NCBI GenBank assembly: GCA_016934035.1
Contig: JAFGTP010000054.1
Span: 216,948-280,947 of the forward strand
Origin: Fidelibacterota bacterium
GTDB taxonomy: Bacteria; Fidelibacterota; UBA2242; JAFGTP01
Direction: 5' to 3'
DNA: 64,000 nucleotides
The notes beneath the pieces are model-generated. The model was not told the origin of the DNA. It ran no database searches and was given only the letters and a program-made list of their open reading frames with translations. The position numbers and the translations under genes are program-made. The number at the start of each line of letters is the position of its first letter. The stretch's first letter is position 1. Below are positions 54,382 through 62,910 of this stretch, one piece after another.

Positions 54382-56189
54382 TTGTTCCTATGAAAAAAGT
54401 CACACTGCTAATCGGTGCTAAAAATAAAAATCAGGCTTTGGAAAGCCTGCGGTCTTTGGGTGTATTGCATGTGCAAAACATCACTCCCCCTCTATCAGAA
54501 GATATTTCAGCATTGCAGTCAGAGATCGGTGCCGTGGAAACTGTTTTGAATTCCTTTGAGGGATTGGAAATTCCCCAGAAAACCACAGACTCACCCCGGG
54601 AAATCGTAAAAAAACACCACAAACTGGTGGAAAAGAAAACTCACCTGACCGATGAAATGGTTCAAATTATTGAACAGGAAAATTGGTATTTGAAATGGGG
54701 TGATGTGAAAAAATCCGATCTGGATGAACTGGCGGAAAAGGGCTTTTTCCTGAAACTTTACGAATGCGACAAAACAATCGTCAAAAATTTACCCATTGAC
54801 GAGATCATCCTGACAGTTGCCGAAAATAAAAATTCTCTGCTCCTGGTTTTGATCAGTGATAATCCTGAAACAAAACTGCTCAACCTGAAACCTGAAATTG
54901 CACCGGAAGAGGAATTTGAGGTCATCAGTCGGGAAACGAAAATTTACAAAGAGCAACTGGCAACAATCAGCCTTGAACTACGCCAGTTGGAAGAATATAG
55001 GACCTGTCTCAAAGCATATCGGGAAGACCTGGAATATCAACTGGAATTCGCCCAGGTCAAACAGGGCATGGGTGATGTTGAATCCATCAGTTACCTGCAA
55101 GGCTACTGTCCGGCAGAAACGGTTGGGGACTTCAAAGCTGAAGCAGAAAAATCAGGTTGGGGTTATATGATCGAAGACCCTGGTGAAGAGGATAACCCGC
55201 CGACCCAATTGAAAAATAAAAAATGGGTGAACATGGTTCAGCCGGTTTTTGATTTTTTGGGTACCGTACCGGGCTACAGAGAATACGATATCAGTCAGTA
55301 TTTTCTTATTTTTTTCGCTATCTATTTCGCCATGATTATCGGCGATGCCGGTTACGGCGTGCTGTTTTTTCTGGGTGCAATTTTTGCCCGCACCAAGGTA
55401 AAGAAAGGCACAGAAACACCGGAAGCTTTAAAATTATTATTTTTACTGAGTATAACCACAACCCTCTGGGGTGCCATTACCGGTAACTGGTTTGGTTCTG
55501 CCATGGTTTCAGGATTAGCGCCCATGAAAGCCCTGACCATACCGCAGATTGCCACCTTTCCGGAGCTGTTTCCTGATATAGAAATCGATTCCCAGTCCAA
55601 AATCATGTTTATCTGTTTTGTACTGGCCCTGATACAACTTGGTTTGGCCAATATCATGAATTTTATGAACTCCTTTCCATCCCTGAAAAGTTTTTCTCAT
55701 CTCGGCTGGCTGAGTCTGATGGGTGGTCTTTTCTTCCTGGTTTTAAATCTTGTGCTGGGAATGGAATTACCGGGCTTTGCCCTGGCCCTGATTTATATCG
55801 GACTGGGTGGCGTGATTGTCTTTGGCAGCCAGGAAGAGGGCAAAAGTTTTCTGAAAGGACTGCTGGGCGGGCTTGGCGGCGCGTTTACCACCTTTCTGGA
55901 TTCGATTTCGTCTTTTTCAAATATCATTTCATATATTAGACTTTTTGCCGTGGGCATGGCCTCGGTTGCCATTGCTTCCAGTTTTAATGATATTGCAGCG
56001 CCGATGCTCAAAGGTTTTGCCCTGCCGGCGGGCCTACTGGTCCTTTTGGTGGGACACGGGCTTAATATTGTCATGGGCATGCTATCGGTAATTGTGCACG
56101 GCATTCGACTCAATGTACTCGAATTTTCAGGTCAGTTGGGAATCGAATGGAGCGGCTACAAATATAAACCCTTTAAAGGCAAAAAATAA
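54378..56189 (+). CDS. ntpI: V-type ATPase membrane subunit I
   Basis: A 603-residue stator subunit. The N-terminal soluble half (about 1-300) has coiled coils (REIVKKHHKLVEKKTHL) and the C-terminal half has seven or eight membrane helices. The functional Arg is expected in SYIRLFAVGMASVAIASSF, and the channel region GHGLNIVMGMLSVIVHGIRLNVLEF is present. A hairpin repeat separates it from subunit K. Confidence 0.95.
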   Translation: MIVPMKKVTLLIGAKNKNQALESLRSLGVLHVQNITPPLSEDISALQSEIGAVETVLNSFEGLEIPQKTTDSPREIVKKHHKLVEKKTHLTDEMVQIIEQENWYLKWGDVKKSDLDELAEKGFFLKLYECDKTIVKNLPIDEIILTVAENKNSLLLVLISDNPETKLLNLKPEIAPEEEFEVISRETKIYKEQLATISLELRQLEEYRTCLKAYREDLEYQLEFAQVKQGMGDVESISYLQGYCPAETVGDFKAEAEKSGWGYMIEDPGEEDNPPTQLKNKKWVNMVQPVFDFLGTVPGYREYDISQYFLIFFAIYFAMIIGDAGYGVLFFLGAIFARTKVKKGTETPEALKLLFLLSITTTLWGAITGNWFGSAMVSGLAPMKALTIPQIATFPELFPDIEIDSQSKIMFICFVLALIQLGLANIMNFMNSFPSLKSFSHLGWLSLMGGLFFLVLNLVLGMELPGFALALIYIGLGGVIVFGSQEEGKSFLKGLLGGLGGAFTTFLDSISSFSNIISYIRLFAVGMASVAIASSFNDIAAPMLKGFALPAGLLVLLVGHGLNIVMGMLSVIVHGIRLNVLEFSGQLGIEWSGYKYKPFKGKK

Positions 56190-56218
56190 TTGTGAAGTTA
56201 AACAGAAGAAATAAAAAA

Positions 56219-56281
56219 TTAACCGCAAAGCGCGCAAGGAACGCAAAGAATTTTAGCTATCTTTGCGAACCTTGCGGTTAA
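56219..56281. repeat. Inverted-repeat element between V-ATPase subunits I and K
   Basis: The left arm opens TTAACCGCAA and contains AACGCAAAGA; the right arm (TCTTTGCG ... TTGCGGTTAA) mirrors it apart from about nine extra bases in the left arm. It can form a long hairpin just before the subunit K ribosome site. The sequence style recalls dispersed CCGCAAAG/GCAAAGA extragenic repeats of other genomes. Confidence 0.7.
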
Positions 56282-56301
56282 AAACAAAAAGGAGAATTTG
56301 T

Positions 56302-56733
56302 ATGAATATTGGATTAATAGGACCGGCCGCAGCCTTAGGACTTTCAGCTCTTGGATCTGCACTGGGTACCGGTGTGGCTTCACAGGCAGCCGTAGGCGGA
56401 TGGAAAAAATGCTTTATCAACAATAAACCGGCGCCTTTTTTACTGGCTGCATTCTCAGGAGCTCCGCTGACACAGACCATTTACGGCTTTTTGTTAATGC
56501 TCTTTCTGGGAACTGAAAATCTGACAGTTTTCCACGCCTCAATTGGTGTATTTGGCGGATTGGCCATGGGCCTTTCAGCCTGGATGCAGGGAAAAGCAGC
56601 TGCCCGGGCCGCAGATGCCCTGGCTGAAACCGGAAAAGGCACCGCGCTGTATTTTATGGTAATTGGTATTGTGGAAACCGTTGCCCTTTTCGTAATGGTA
56701 TTCCTGCTTTTATTAATAAATTCAGCAAAATAA
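56302..56733 (+). CDS. ntpK: V-type ATPase proteolipid subunit K (rotor ring)
   Basis: A 143-residue proteolipid made of two fused helical hairpins (four membrane helices). The ion-binding Glu is residue 125 (GIVETVALF). The residues that bind Na+ in Enterococcus NtpK are matched by Thr57 and Gln58 (PLTQTIYG), Gln96 (MQGKAAA) and Glu125, so Na+ transport is likely by comparison. I start at 56302 behind AAAAGGAG; a codon 13 positions earlier would add a basic leader encoded in the repeat. A strong terminator follows. Confidence 0.95.
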   Translation: MNIGLIGPAAALGLSALGSALGTGVASQAAVGGWKKCFINNKPAPFLLAAFSGAPLTQTIYGFLLMLFLGTENLTVFHASIGVFGGLAMGLSAWMQGKAAARAADALAETGKGTALYFMVIGIVETVALFVMVFLLLLINSAK

Positions 56734-56800
56734 ACAGTTTTTGAATATTATAAAATGACGCTGTTCGGCATTTCTGCCGGGCAAACTTAAAACACGATTG

Positions 56801-56838
56801 AAGCAGAATTTCCATTTTCGGAGATTCTGCTTTTTTTT
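56801..56838 (+). terminator. Terminator of the V-ATPase operon
   Basis: AAGCAGAAT (56801-56809) pairs with ATTCTGCTT (56824-56832), with further pairs of TTCC with GGAG toward the loop, and ends in eight T. Confidence 0.9.
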
Positions 56839-56902
56839 CACAGAGAGAAAATCCTTTTACCGGAACATATCCTATCGGCCTTTTTTCATCCCGTTGATAT
56901 TT

Positions 56903-56918
56903 CAGATTTAAATCAATA
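56903..56918 (+). promoter_or_regulatory. Possible regulator site upstream of nrfH (part of a TTGAT/ATCAA inverted repeat at 56894-56916)
   Basis: TTGAT near 56894 and ATCAA near 56912-56916 form a loose inverted repeat just before nrfH. The 13-base spacing is wrong for a standard FNR/CRP box (4-6 bases), so this is weak. Confidence 0.2.
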
Positions 56919-56929
56919 GTTTTCCAATT

Positions 56930-57397
56930 ATGGTGATAAAATTTAAAATTCTCATTAATCTGGTTCTGGTAATTTTTTTTCTTTTTATATTGGTATTTTT
57001 CTGGCCGGTGAATCTTTATCACAAGACCTCGACGCCGGAATTTTGCGCCGCCTGTCATGATATGGATGGACAATACGAGGCCTGGATGAAAACGGCGGTA
57101 CATCGGTCGATTGCCTGCGTTGAATGCCATTTGCCCCATAGTGACCCTGTAACGCATTTCTTCTGGAAAGGTTACGATGGTATGAAAGATGTGATATTTT
57201 TTTACGGCCGCTTATACGAAGACCCCATCATCGCTTCAAACCATGGTGTCAAGACGATACAAAAAAACTGCCTGCGCTGTCACCAGGAGATGGTTTCCAA
57301 CATGACCCTGGAGGACCGTACCTGCTGGTCCTGCCATCGCCGTATCAATCATAATTTTCCTGCAACAGGAAATGAAATATTAATATCCCGGGAGTAA
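56930..57397 (+). CDS. nrfH: NrfH, tetrahaem quinol-oxidising subunit of nitrite reductase
   Basis: A 155-residue membrane-anchored cytochrome of the NapC/NirT family. One N-terminal helix (about 5-27) is followed by four CxxCH haem motifs: CAACH, CVECH, CLRCH and CWSCH. It takes electrons from the quinol pool and passes them to NrfA, encoded 3 bases downstream. Length matches NrfH. The ATG at 56930 has no clear ribosome site. Confidence 0.94.
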   Translation: MVIKFKILINLVLVIFFLFILVFFWPVNLYHKTSTPEFCAACHDMDGQYEAWMKTAVHRSIACVECHLPHSDPVTHFFWKGYDGMKDVIFFYGRLYEDPIIASNHGVKTIQKNCLRCHQEMVSNMTLEDRTCWSCHRRINHNFPATGNEILISRE

Positions 57398-57400
57398 AAT

Positions 57401-58882
57401 ATGATTATTTTTAAAACATCCAAGATTTCTGCCCTGACAATGCTTTCCGTAATTGTCCTGTTCTCCTGCGCTCCCAAAGAGCCGGAAAAGGTGCAAAGTA
57501 TTACAATCGATAATAACGAATATGATCCTGCCGTCTGGGGACAGGTATACCCGGTCAATTACCAATCCTGGCAAAGCACTCAGGACCCCAAACCTTCAGG
57601 TCTCAGCAAATACCGCCGTGGCTGGGATGATGACCGGGTTGTCTATGACCGGTTGAGCGAATTTCCTTTTGCCGCCCTTTTGTATCATGGCTGGGGCTTT
57701 GGTATTGAATACAATGAACCTCGCGGACATCATTATGCTGTCATTGACCAGATTGAAATTGATCAATCCCGTACCAGTCCCGGCGGCGTTTGCCTGGCCT
57801 GCAAAACACCTTTTCACAAAGAATATACAGAAACCCGAGGCATGGATTATTTATCAGCGCCCTTTTTGAAAGCTGTTGAAATGCTGCCGGAAAAGCACCG
57901 GGAATTGGGTGCCGCCTGTATCGACTGCCATTTGGCACAAACCATGGAATTACGCACCCACAAAGATCACTTTGAGAAGGGGATGAGCATGATCGGCAAA
58001 ACAGAATTCAGTCATCAAGAAACACGGACAATTGCCTGCGCCCAATGCCACATGACCTATTATGTACCCAGGGATGAAAACCGCAAAGTAGCCGGTGACG
58101 TCAGGCCGCCATGGACCCATAGTCAATGGGGCGCTATAACTATTGAAAACATTATTGAAGACCTCCTCACTGATTATCAACGAGAAGAATGGGTCCAGAA
58201 GGTGACCGGTTTTCCAATGCCCTATATCCGCCACCCGGAATTTGAATTGTTTAGCAACCAAAGTGTCCACTGGATGGCAGATGTCTCCTGTGCAGATTGT
58301 CACATGCCTTACACACGGTCCGGCGCTGTCAAATATTCAGATCACAATGTCACCAGTCCTTTGAAAAATAAAATGCGCGCCTGTATTCAATGCCACACCG
58401 AATCCGCTGACTGGCTGCAGGACCAGGTCTTTACCATTCAGGATCGAACAACCTCTTTGTTGATTCGCGCCGGCTATGCAACAGCTATAACAGCCAAACT
58501 TTTTGAAAAGCTTCACCAATTGCCGAATACCGGCAATCAATCCGATGAAGAGTTATACGCCATTGCCAAAGACTACTATAAAAGAGCATTTCTGCGCGTC
58601 GTTTTTATCAGCGCCGAGAATTCTGCGGGCTTTCACAATCCCACCGAAGCCACCCGTGTGCTTGGAGATGCGATCGCATTTGCACAAAAATCCGAATCCC
58701 TGTTGCGTCAGATTCTGACCAGCAGGGGTATTGAGGTCCCGGTTTTTGTGGACCTGGAACTGGACCAATATCTGAACCTTCGGGGGGACAAAAAACTGAT
58801 GTTCATGGAAGACCAGGAATTTTCTGATCCCTTTGACATCCAGTCTTTTTTCACCTTGAAAACCAGCAAACAGGGGATGTGA
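57401..58882 (+). CDS. nrfA: NrfA, pentahaem cytochrome c nitrite reductase (ammonia-forming)
   Basis: A 493-residue periplasmic enzyme reducing nitrite to ammonium with six electrons. The catalytic haem is bound by CLACK (residues 131-135), with four CxxCH sites: CIDCH, CAQCH, CADCH and CIQCH. The CADCHMPYTRSGAVKYSDHNVTSPL segment is typical. The N-terminus (ALTMLSVIVLFSC) looks like a lipoprotein signal, an uncommon feature that would tether it to a membrane. It follows nrfH directly. Confidence 0.95.
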   Translation: MIIFKTSKISALTMLSVIVLFSCAPKEPEKVQSITIDNNEYDPAVWGQVYPVNYQSWQSTQDPKPSGLSKYRRGWDDDRVVYDRLSEFPFAALLYHGWGFGIEYNEPRGHHYAVIDQIEIDQSRTSPGGVCLACKTPFHKEYTETRGMDYLSAPFLKAVEMLPEKHRELGAACIDCHLAQTMELRTHKDHFEKGMSMIGKTEFSHQETRTIACAQCHMTYYVPRDENRKVAGDVRPPWTHSQWGAITIENIIEDLLTDYQREEWVQKVTGFPMPYIRHPEFELFSNQSVHWMADVSCADCHMPYTRSGAVKYSDHNVTSPLKNKMRACIQCHTESADWLQDQVFTIQDRTTSLLIRAGYATAITAKLFEKLHQLPNTGNQSDEELYAIAKDYYKRAFLRVVFISAENSAGFHNPTEATRVLGDAIAFAQKSESLLRQILTSRGIEVPVFVDLELDQYLNLRGDKKLMFMEDQEFSDPFDIQSFFTLKTSKQGM

Positions 58883-58897
58883 GGATGAATGAACTGA

Positions 58898-59341
58898 TTG
58901 ATAATCAATACCAGGCGCAGCAGCAATTCAGCGATTCGAATCAGAGAAGGTGAATCGACGCCGGAACAAATCAGCCTGATGCTGGTGAATCTGCCTCTGG
59001 ATATCACCTTTGTTGATGAAAATGACAAGGTTAAATTCTATTTCGTCAGCAAAGACCGGATATTTCCCCGCAGCCCTGAAATTATCGGGCGCTCGGTCCA
59101 GAATTGCCACCCTCATAAATCCGTGCACATTGTGGAAGAAAATATTCGGCGGTTCAAAGAAAAAACAAAGGACCGTGGAGAATTCTGGATTCAGCGGGAA
59201 GGGCTTTTTGTCCACATTCGCTATTTCCCGGTTTATCATGGCAAGGGTGATTATAAGGGCACCATTGAAGTTTCGCAGGAGATGTCCGCCATACGCACCC
59301 TGGATGGAGAAAGACGCATTTTGGACTGGAAGCAGGAATAA
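58898..59341 (+). CDS. Stand-alone PAS-domain protein of the DUF438 type
   Basis: About 147 codons, nearly all one PAS domain: STPEQISLMLVNLPLDITFV, VDENDKVKFYF, RIFPRSPEIIGRSVQNCHPHKSVHIVEENI, and the end TLDGERRILDW. The NCHPHKSVH motif is shared with the larger gene that converges on it. The start is unclear: the frame opens with a TTG at 58898, while the only good ATG (58885, GAGG upstream) reads 22 codons in another frame. Either a TTG start is used or one base has been lost near 58930. It follows nrfA by 15 bases, probably in the same transcript. Confidence 0.65.
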   Translation: MIINTRRSSNSAIRIREGESTPEQISLMLVNLPLDITFVDENDKVKFYFVSKDRIFPRSPEIIGRSVQNCHPHKSVHIVEENIRRFKEKTKDRGEFWIQREGLFVHIRYFPVYHGKGDYKGTIEVSQEMSAIRTLDGERRILDWKQE

Positions 59342-59356
59342 AATCGGTGGTATTTC

Positions 59357-60553
59357 CTACCAATCCAGCAGCCGGCGTTCTCCACTGATTTTTTGTATAT
59401 CTGAAATTTCTTGCGTGACCTCCAGCACACCTTTGTATTGATGGTCAGCGTTTCGAACAGCAAAATATTTTATCAACACGTAAGCCGGGCCCATTTTTAT
59501 CCAGAAAGCAGCTTCATCTTTTTCTCCCTTTCTGAAAGCCTCGATGATTTGGTTGACGATGTGGACACTCTCGTGCGGATGGCAATTTTGCACCTTGCGG
59601 CCAATAATGCTGGTGGTCCGGGGAAAAATCCGCTGCCTGGGATTTGAAAAAAATTGCACTTCATCCTGTTCATTCACATAGGTAATGTCAACGGGAAGAT
59701 GGCTGAAAATCATTTCCAGCCGCTCAAGGTCCAGTCGGCCGGTGCTCAACTCAATCAGATTGTCCATTCGGGCAGGACCTTCTTTTTTCCTATTTTCGGG
59801 CAGGACCTTTGAGGCATCGAAATATTCCAACCTGAAGTCTTTCAACGGGTCGTCCATCATTTCAAAACGGTTTTTTTCAATGAGGGAAACCATGATTGGA
59901 AACAAGATATATTCCTCTCTGAAAGCAAGGCTATTGATATTGAAATATACTTTACCACTGACAACATTAAACCGTGAAATATCCAAATCAGGCCCCTGCA
60001 ACATTGCCAGGTTTATTTTTATATTCTGAATGATATCGTCGTGAAATGACCACATGATTTTTAAACAGCCGTGGTTTTCAATCCGTTTTTCTATCTCAGG
60101 AAAGACGATATTCTGCATGACAATATAATGTTCCGAAAACCGCAATAAGGCTTCAAAAACCCCGATCAATTTGTCTTTGACCTGAGTGTTCGGAGAATGG
60201 TTCAATGCCTTGATCAGGCCGGTGCTTTCAGCCAGTTGAGCTTTGACACCGGCATTATCCAGGCTTAAACGTTCCAGGAAGGGTATAGCCGTGAAATCAT
60301 TTTTGATGCTGGAAACCAGGTTATTATAGAGAATATTGAAAAGTTTGTTGGTGGCGGTTTTTATGATTTCCATATCATTGCCTGCCATCATAATGTTTTC
60401 CAGGGCGATCATCACCTCCATGGGTTTAAAAACGATGGTCTGAATTTTAAATTTTTCCAGCAGAGCGCGGCCGTTTTTTTGATCGATCAATCCCTGTATG
60501 TACTGTGTCAGGTTTTGAATCCGCTTGTTGCTGGTTTTGATAATTTTTGACAT
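59357..60553 (-). CDS. DUF438-hemerythrin-like-PAS sensor protein
   Basis: A 398-residue cytosolic protein. The N-terminal part fits DUF438. A helical middle resembles a hemerythrin-like domain (LLRFSEHYIVMQNIVFPEIEKRIENHG ... IMWSFHDDI ... FREEYILFPIMVSLIE), with His and Glu residues that could hold a di-iron site. The C-terminal PAS domain (about 270-395) carries VQNCHPHESVHIV. Such proteins are thought to sense oxygen, NO or redox state; no output domain is present, so partners must be used. It converges on the small PAS gene and nrfHA. GAAGGA precedes the ATG. Confidence 0.8.
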   Translation of the reverse strand: MSKIIKTSNKRIQNLTQYIQGLIDQKNGRALLEKFKIQTIVFKPMEVMIALENIMMAGNDMEIIKTATNKLFNILYNNLVSSIKNDFTAIPFLERLSLDNAGVKAQLAESTGLIKALNHSPNTQVKDKLIGVFEALLRFSEHYIVMQNIVFPEIEKRIENHGCLKIMWSFHDDIIQNIKINLAMLQGPDLDISRFNVVSGKVYFNINSLAFREEYILFPIMVSLIEKNRFEMMDDPLKDFRLEYFDASKVLPENRKKEGPARMDNLIELSTGRLDLERLEMIFSHLPVDITYVNEQDEVQFFSNPRQRIFPRTTSIIGRKVQNCHPHESVHIVNQIIEAFRKGEKDEAAFWIKMGPAYVLIKYFAVRNADHQYKGVLEVTQEISDIQKISGERRLLDW

Positions 60554-60865
60554 ATTGCATCCTTCGGTTATGGAGTATTATTAAAACTAGACATAATCAT
60601 GGAATATTTACATATAACAATTTGCGAAAAAATTATTATCGATCTGGAGAATTTTTCAACCATTTGATCCATGCCCGGATAAAATTTTGCCAAAACATGA
60701 GTAAAAAAAATGTCAAAGGAATTTTTTCGCGCCGGCCTTTTAAAACAATTTAATTTATTTTGATTTTTTAATTCCCAAATAATTAAAAACAAATGTAAAT
60801 TTTTTATCAATTTTTGGTAATAAAAATTTAAACGACTGGATGAAATAAAAATCGCAAAAATAAAG
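60554..60865. other. Divergent intergenic region
   Basis: 312 AT-rich bases between the DUF438-type gene and the GDPD-like gene. It must hold promoters for both. I see no clear promoter, repeat or RNA. Confidence 0.4.
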
Positions 60866-61738
60866 ATGCCTGCTCATTTTACAAAAATATTATTATTCTC
60901 TTTCATAATTCTGATCACCCGCTGTACCATTCCCCGGTATACAACCAATCTTCAGGATATTTTGAAAGAGGAGTTGGGTGAGGACAAAAAAGTCATGTCC
61001 AAATATCGGTGTACCACAGGGGCCCACCGTGGTTCCTCGGTCATCTATACGGAAAACACGGCGTCGGCTTTGCTGGCTGCCGAACAGGACCCGGCCTATG
61101 CTTTTATTGAATTTGATGTCCAATTTACAAAGGACAAAAAAATTGTTGTTTTCCATGATCGTCGTCTATTACGCCTCTATGGCAAGTTCAATTCGATCAA
61201 CAATTCCACTTATGAAGAACTGGCCTTGATGACCGACGGCAATATCACCCTTTATGATGAAGTCATCGAAAAGCTGCATAAAAATCTGAATATTGAAATA
61301 AAATCCCAGGGCAATAAGGAAGAAGACCGGCAACTGGCCGATGAAATACTCTCGGATATTTTTCGCCGGAAACGGGAAAAAGAGGTCATGATCAGCAGCA
61401 TTTCTCCCGATGTCATTTCCTATGTTAATGAAAAATACCCCTCCATTCCCACCGGACAGATTCACTGGCTGACCTTGTCCACTTTCCTACATGTGGACGC
61501 CCTGACCAATGACCTTTATGAAGAACTGAATGAAACCCAGGCCGACTACCTGATGCTGCATGTCTCCAACCTGGCAAATATTGAAATTTTACTCGCTTTA
61601 AAACCCAAAGACAAGACCATCATTTTCTGGAATTTTGATGATCGCATGTTTCTGGTCCACAAAGACCCGGCAGACCGGCTCTGGGGCTCGTCATTGCTCC
61701 AGGAAACCTGGAAAAGTTTTCTCTTTTGGACCCGATAA
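60866..61738 (+). CDS. Glycerophosphodiester phosphodiesterase-like lipoprotein
   Basis: A 290-residue exported protein (MPAHFTKILLFSFIILITRC, lipoprotein-type Cys). The GDPD TIM-barrel motifs are present: GAHRGSS followed by YTENTASALLAAE (catalytic His and Arg, metal Glu), FIEFDVQFTKDKKIVVFHD (metal Asp and the second catalytic His), and NLNIEIKSQG (metal Glu). It should hydrolyse glycerophosphodiesters from lipids or teichoic-like polymers. The C-terminal third is less conserved. A single gene with a weak ribosome site. Confidence 0.85.
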   Translation: MPAHFTKILLFSFIILITRCTIPRYTTNLQDILKEELGEDKKVMSKYRCTTGAHRGSSVIYTENTASALLAAEQDPAYAFIEFDVQFTKDKKIVVFHDRRLLRLYGKFNSINNSTYEELALMTDGNITLYDEVIEKLHKNLNIEIKSQGNKEEDRQLADEILSDIFRRKREKEVMISSISPDVISYVNEKYPSIPTGQIHWLTLSTFLHVDALTNDLYEELNETQADYLMLHVSNLANIEILLALKPKDKTIIFWNFDDRMFLVHKDPADRLWGSSLLQETWKSFLFWTR

Positions 61739-61830
61739 TGTTCTTTTTAATATTTTCGGAATAAATAATTTTTTCTTGCCATGGCGTATCTGCATGGCTA
61801 AACTTTGTTTCAACATCAGGAATTTTAACA

Positions 61831-62910
61831 ATGAAACCTTTACTTTCAGGGCTATTGATCATGACTCTTTGCTTTGCCGCTTCCGGCCGGACCATTTCTC
61901 CTGACCATCAGTTTATTGAATACACCGGGCGGATTGATTTCACGGATTCCACGGCGCCGGCCTTTTCCTATTCCGGCGTATCCATCAGGGCCTGTTTCAC
62001 CGGCACTAATATTTCGGCTGTGCTGGATGATAATATCGGCGGGAATATCTACAACCTGTTGCTGGACGGCAAATTGGTGGATACTCTGCATGTGGCCCGG
62101 GGTCTAAAAACCTATGTTCTGGCGAAAGGACTGGAAAATAGGGCCCATGAAATTGAACTGTTTAAACGCACTGAAGAAATGTTTGGCAAAACCCGGTTCT
62201 GCGGATTCATCGTTGATGAGGGCTCATCGCTAATTCCAATCCAAAACAAACGGTCCAGACTGATCGAATACATCGGCGATTCCATCACCTGCGGCTATGG
62301 CAATGAAGGAGGACTTGACCAGACCTTTGGACCGGACACGGAAAATCATTTTATGACTTACGCTGCCATCACTTCACGACAATTTAATGCCCGTCATCTG
62401 GCGGTCTGCAAATCTGGCATCGGGATTTATCGCAATTACGACGGCCCGGTTGAAGGAAGCCCCGACAATATGGCCCAATTTTATCCCCGTATTTTTCTCT
62501 GGGACCCCAAACCGGAATATGATTTTGCTGAAACGCCGGACCTGGTCTGTATCAATCTCGGCACCAATGACTTCAGCACCCAGGGCGGCGATCCGATCTG
62601 TTTCAGAGATAACTATTTACGCCTCATTGATACCCTGCAAACCCGATATGACAATCCGGACATTGTCTGTTTACTGGGGCCCATGCTCTCGGACGAGGCC
62701 CTCGCAACAGTCCGGCATCTCCTTCAAAATATTGTTGCGGACGCCAATAAAGAGGGTCAGGGACGGGTCTCCTTTTTTGAAATGTCTCCCCAGACCGGCG
62801 ACCGGGGAATGGGGACCGACTATCATCCGACAGTGGCCCAGCACCAAAAAAACGCACTGGAACTGACCGGGTTCATTGCAAAATTGAAGGGCTGGGAAAT
62901 ATCCCGATAA
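61831..62910 (+). CDS. Exported SGNH esterase, carbohydrate esterase family 2-like
   Basis: A 359-residue exported enzyme (signal MKPLLSGLLIMTLCFAASG). A jelly-roll domain (about 25-140) precedes the SGNH domain (about 145-355), the layout of CE2 acetyl-xylan esterases. Catalytic Ser is in EYIGDSITCGYG, the Asn in INLGTNDFS, and the Asp-x-x-His-like DYHPT lies near the end. It likely removes acetyl groups from plant-type polysaccharides. It follows the GDPD-like gene and precedes a beta-helix protein. Confidence 0.85.
   Translation: MKPLLSGLLIMTLCFAASGRTISPDHQFIEYTGRIDFTDSTAPAFSYSGVSIRACFTGTNISAVLDDNIGGNIYNLLLDGKLVDTLHVARGLKTYVLAKGLENRAHEIELFKRTEEMFGKTRFCGFIVDEGSSLIPIQNKRSRLIEYIGDSITCGYGNEGGLDQTFGPDTENHFMTYAAITSRQFNARHLAVCKSGIGIYRNYDGPVEGSPDNMAQFYPRIFLWDPKPEYDFAETPDLVCINLGTNDFSTQGGDPICFRDNYLRLIDTLQTRYDNPDIVCLLGPMLSDEALATVRHLLQNIVADANKEGQGRVSFFEMSPQTGDRGMGTDYHPTVAQHQKNALELTGFIAKLKGWEISR

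Noticed and set aside
56281-56301. Upstream in-frame start of subunit K at 56263
   Set aside because: It would add 13 basic residues encoded in the repeat element; the ATG at 56302 has a proper ribosome site and the usual N-terminus.
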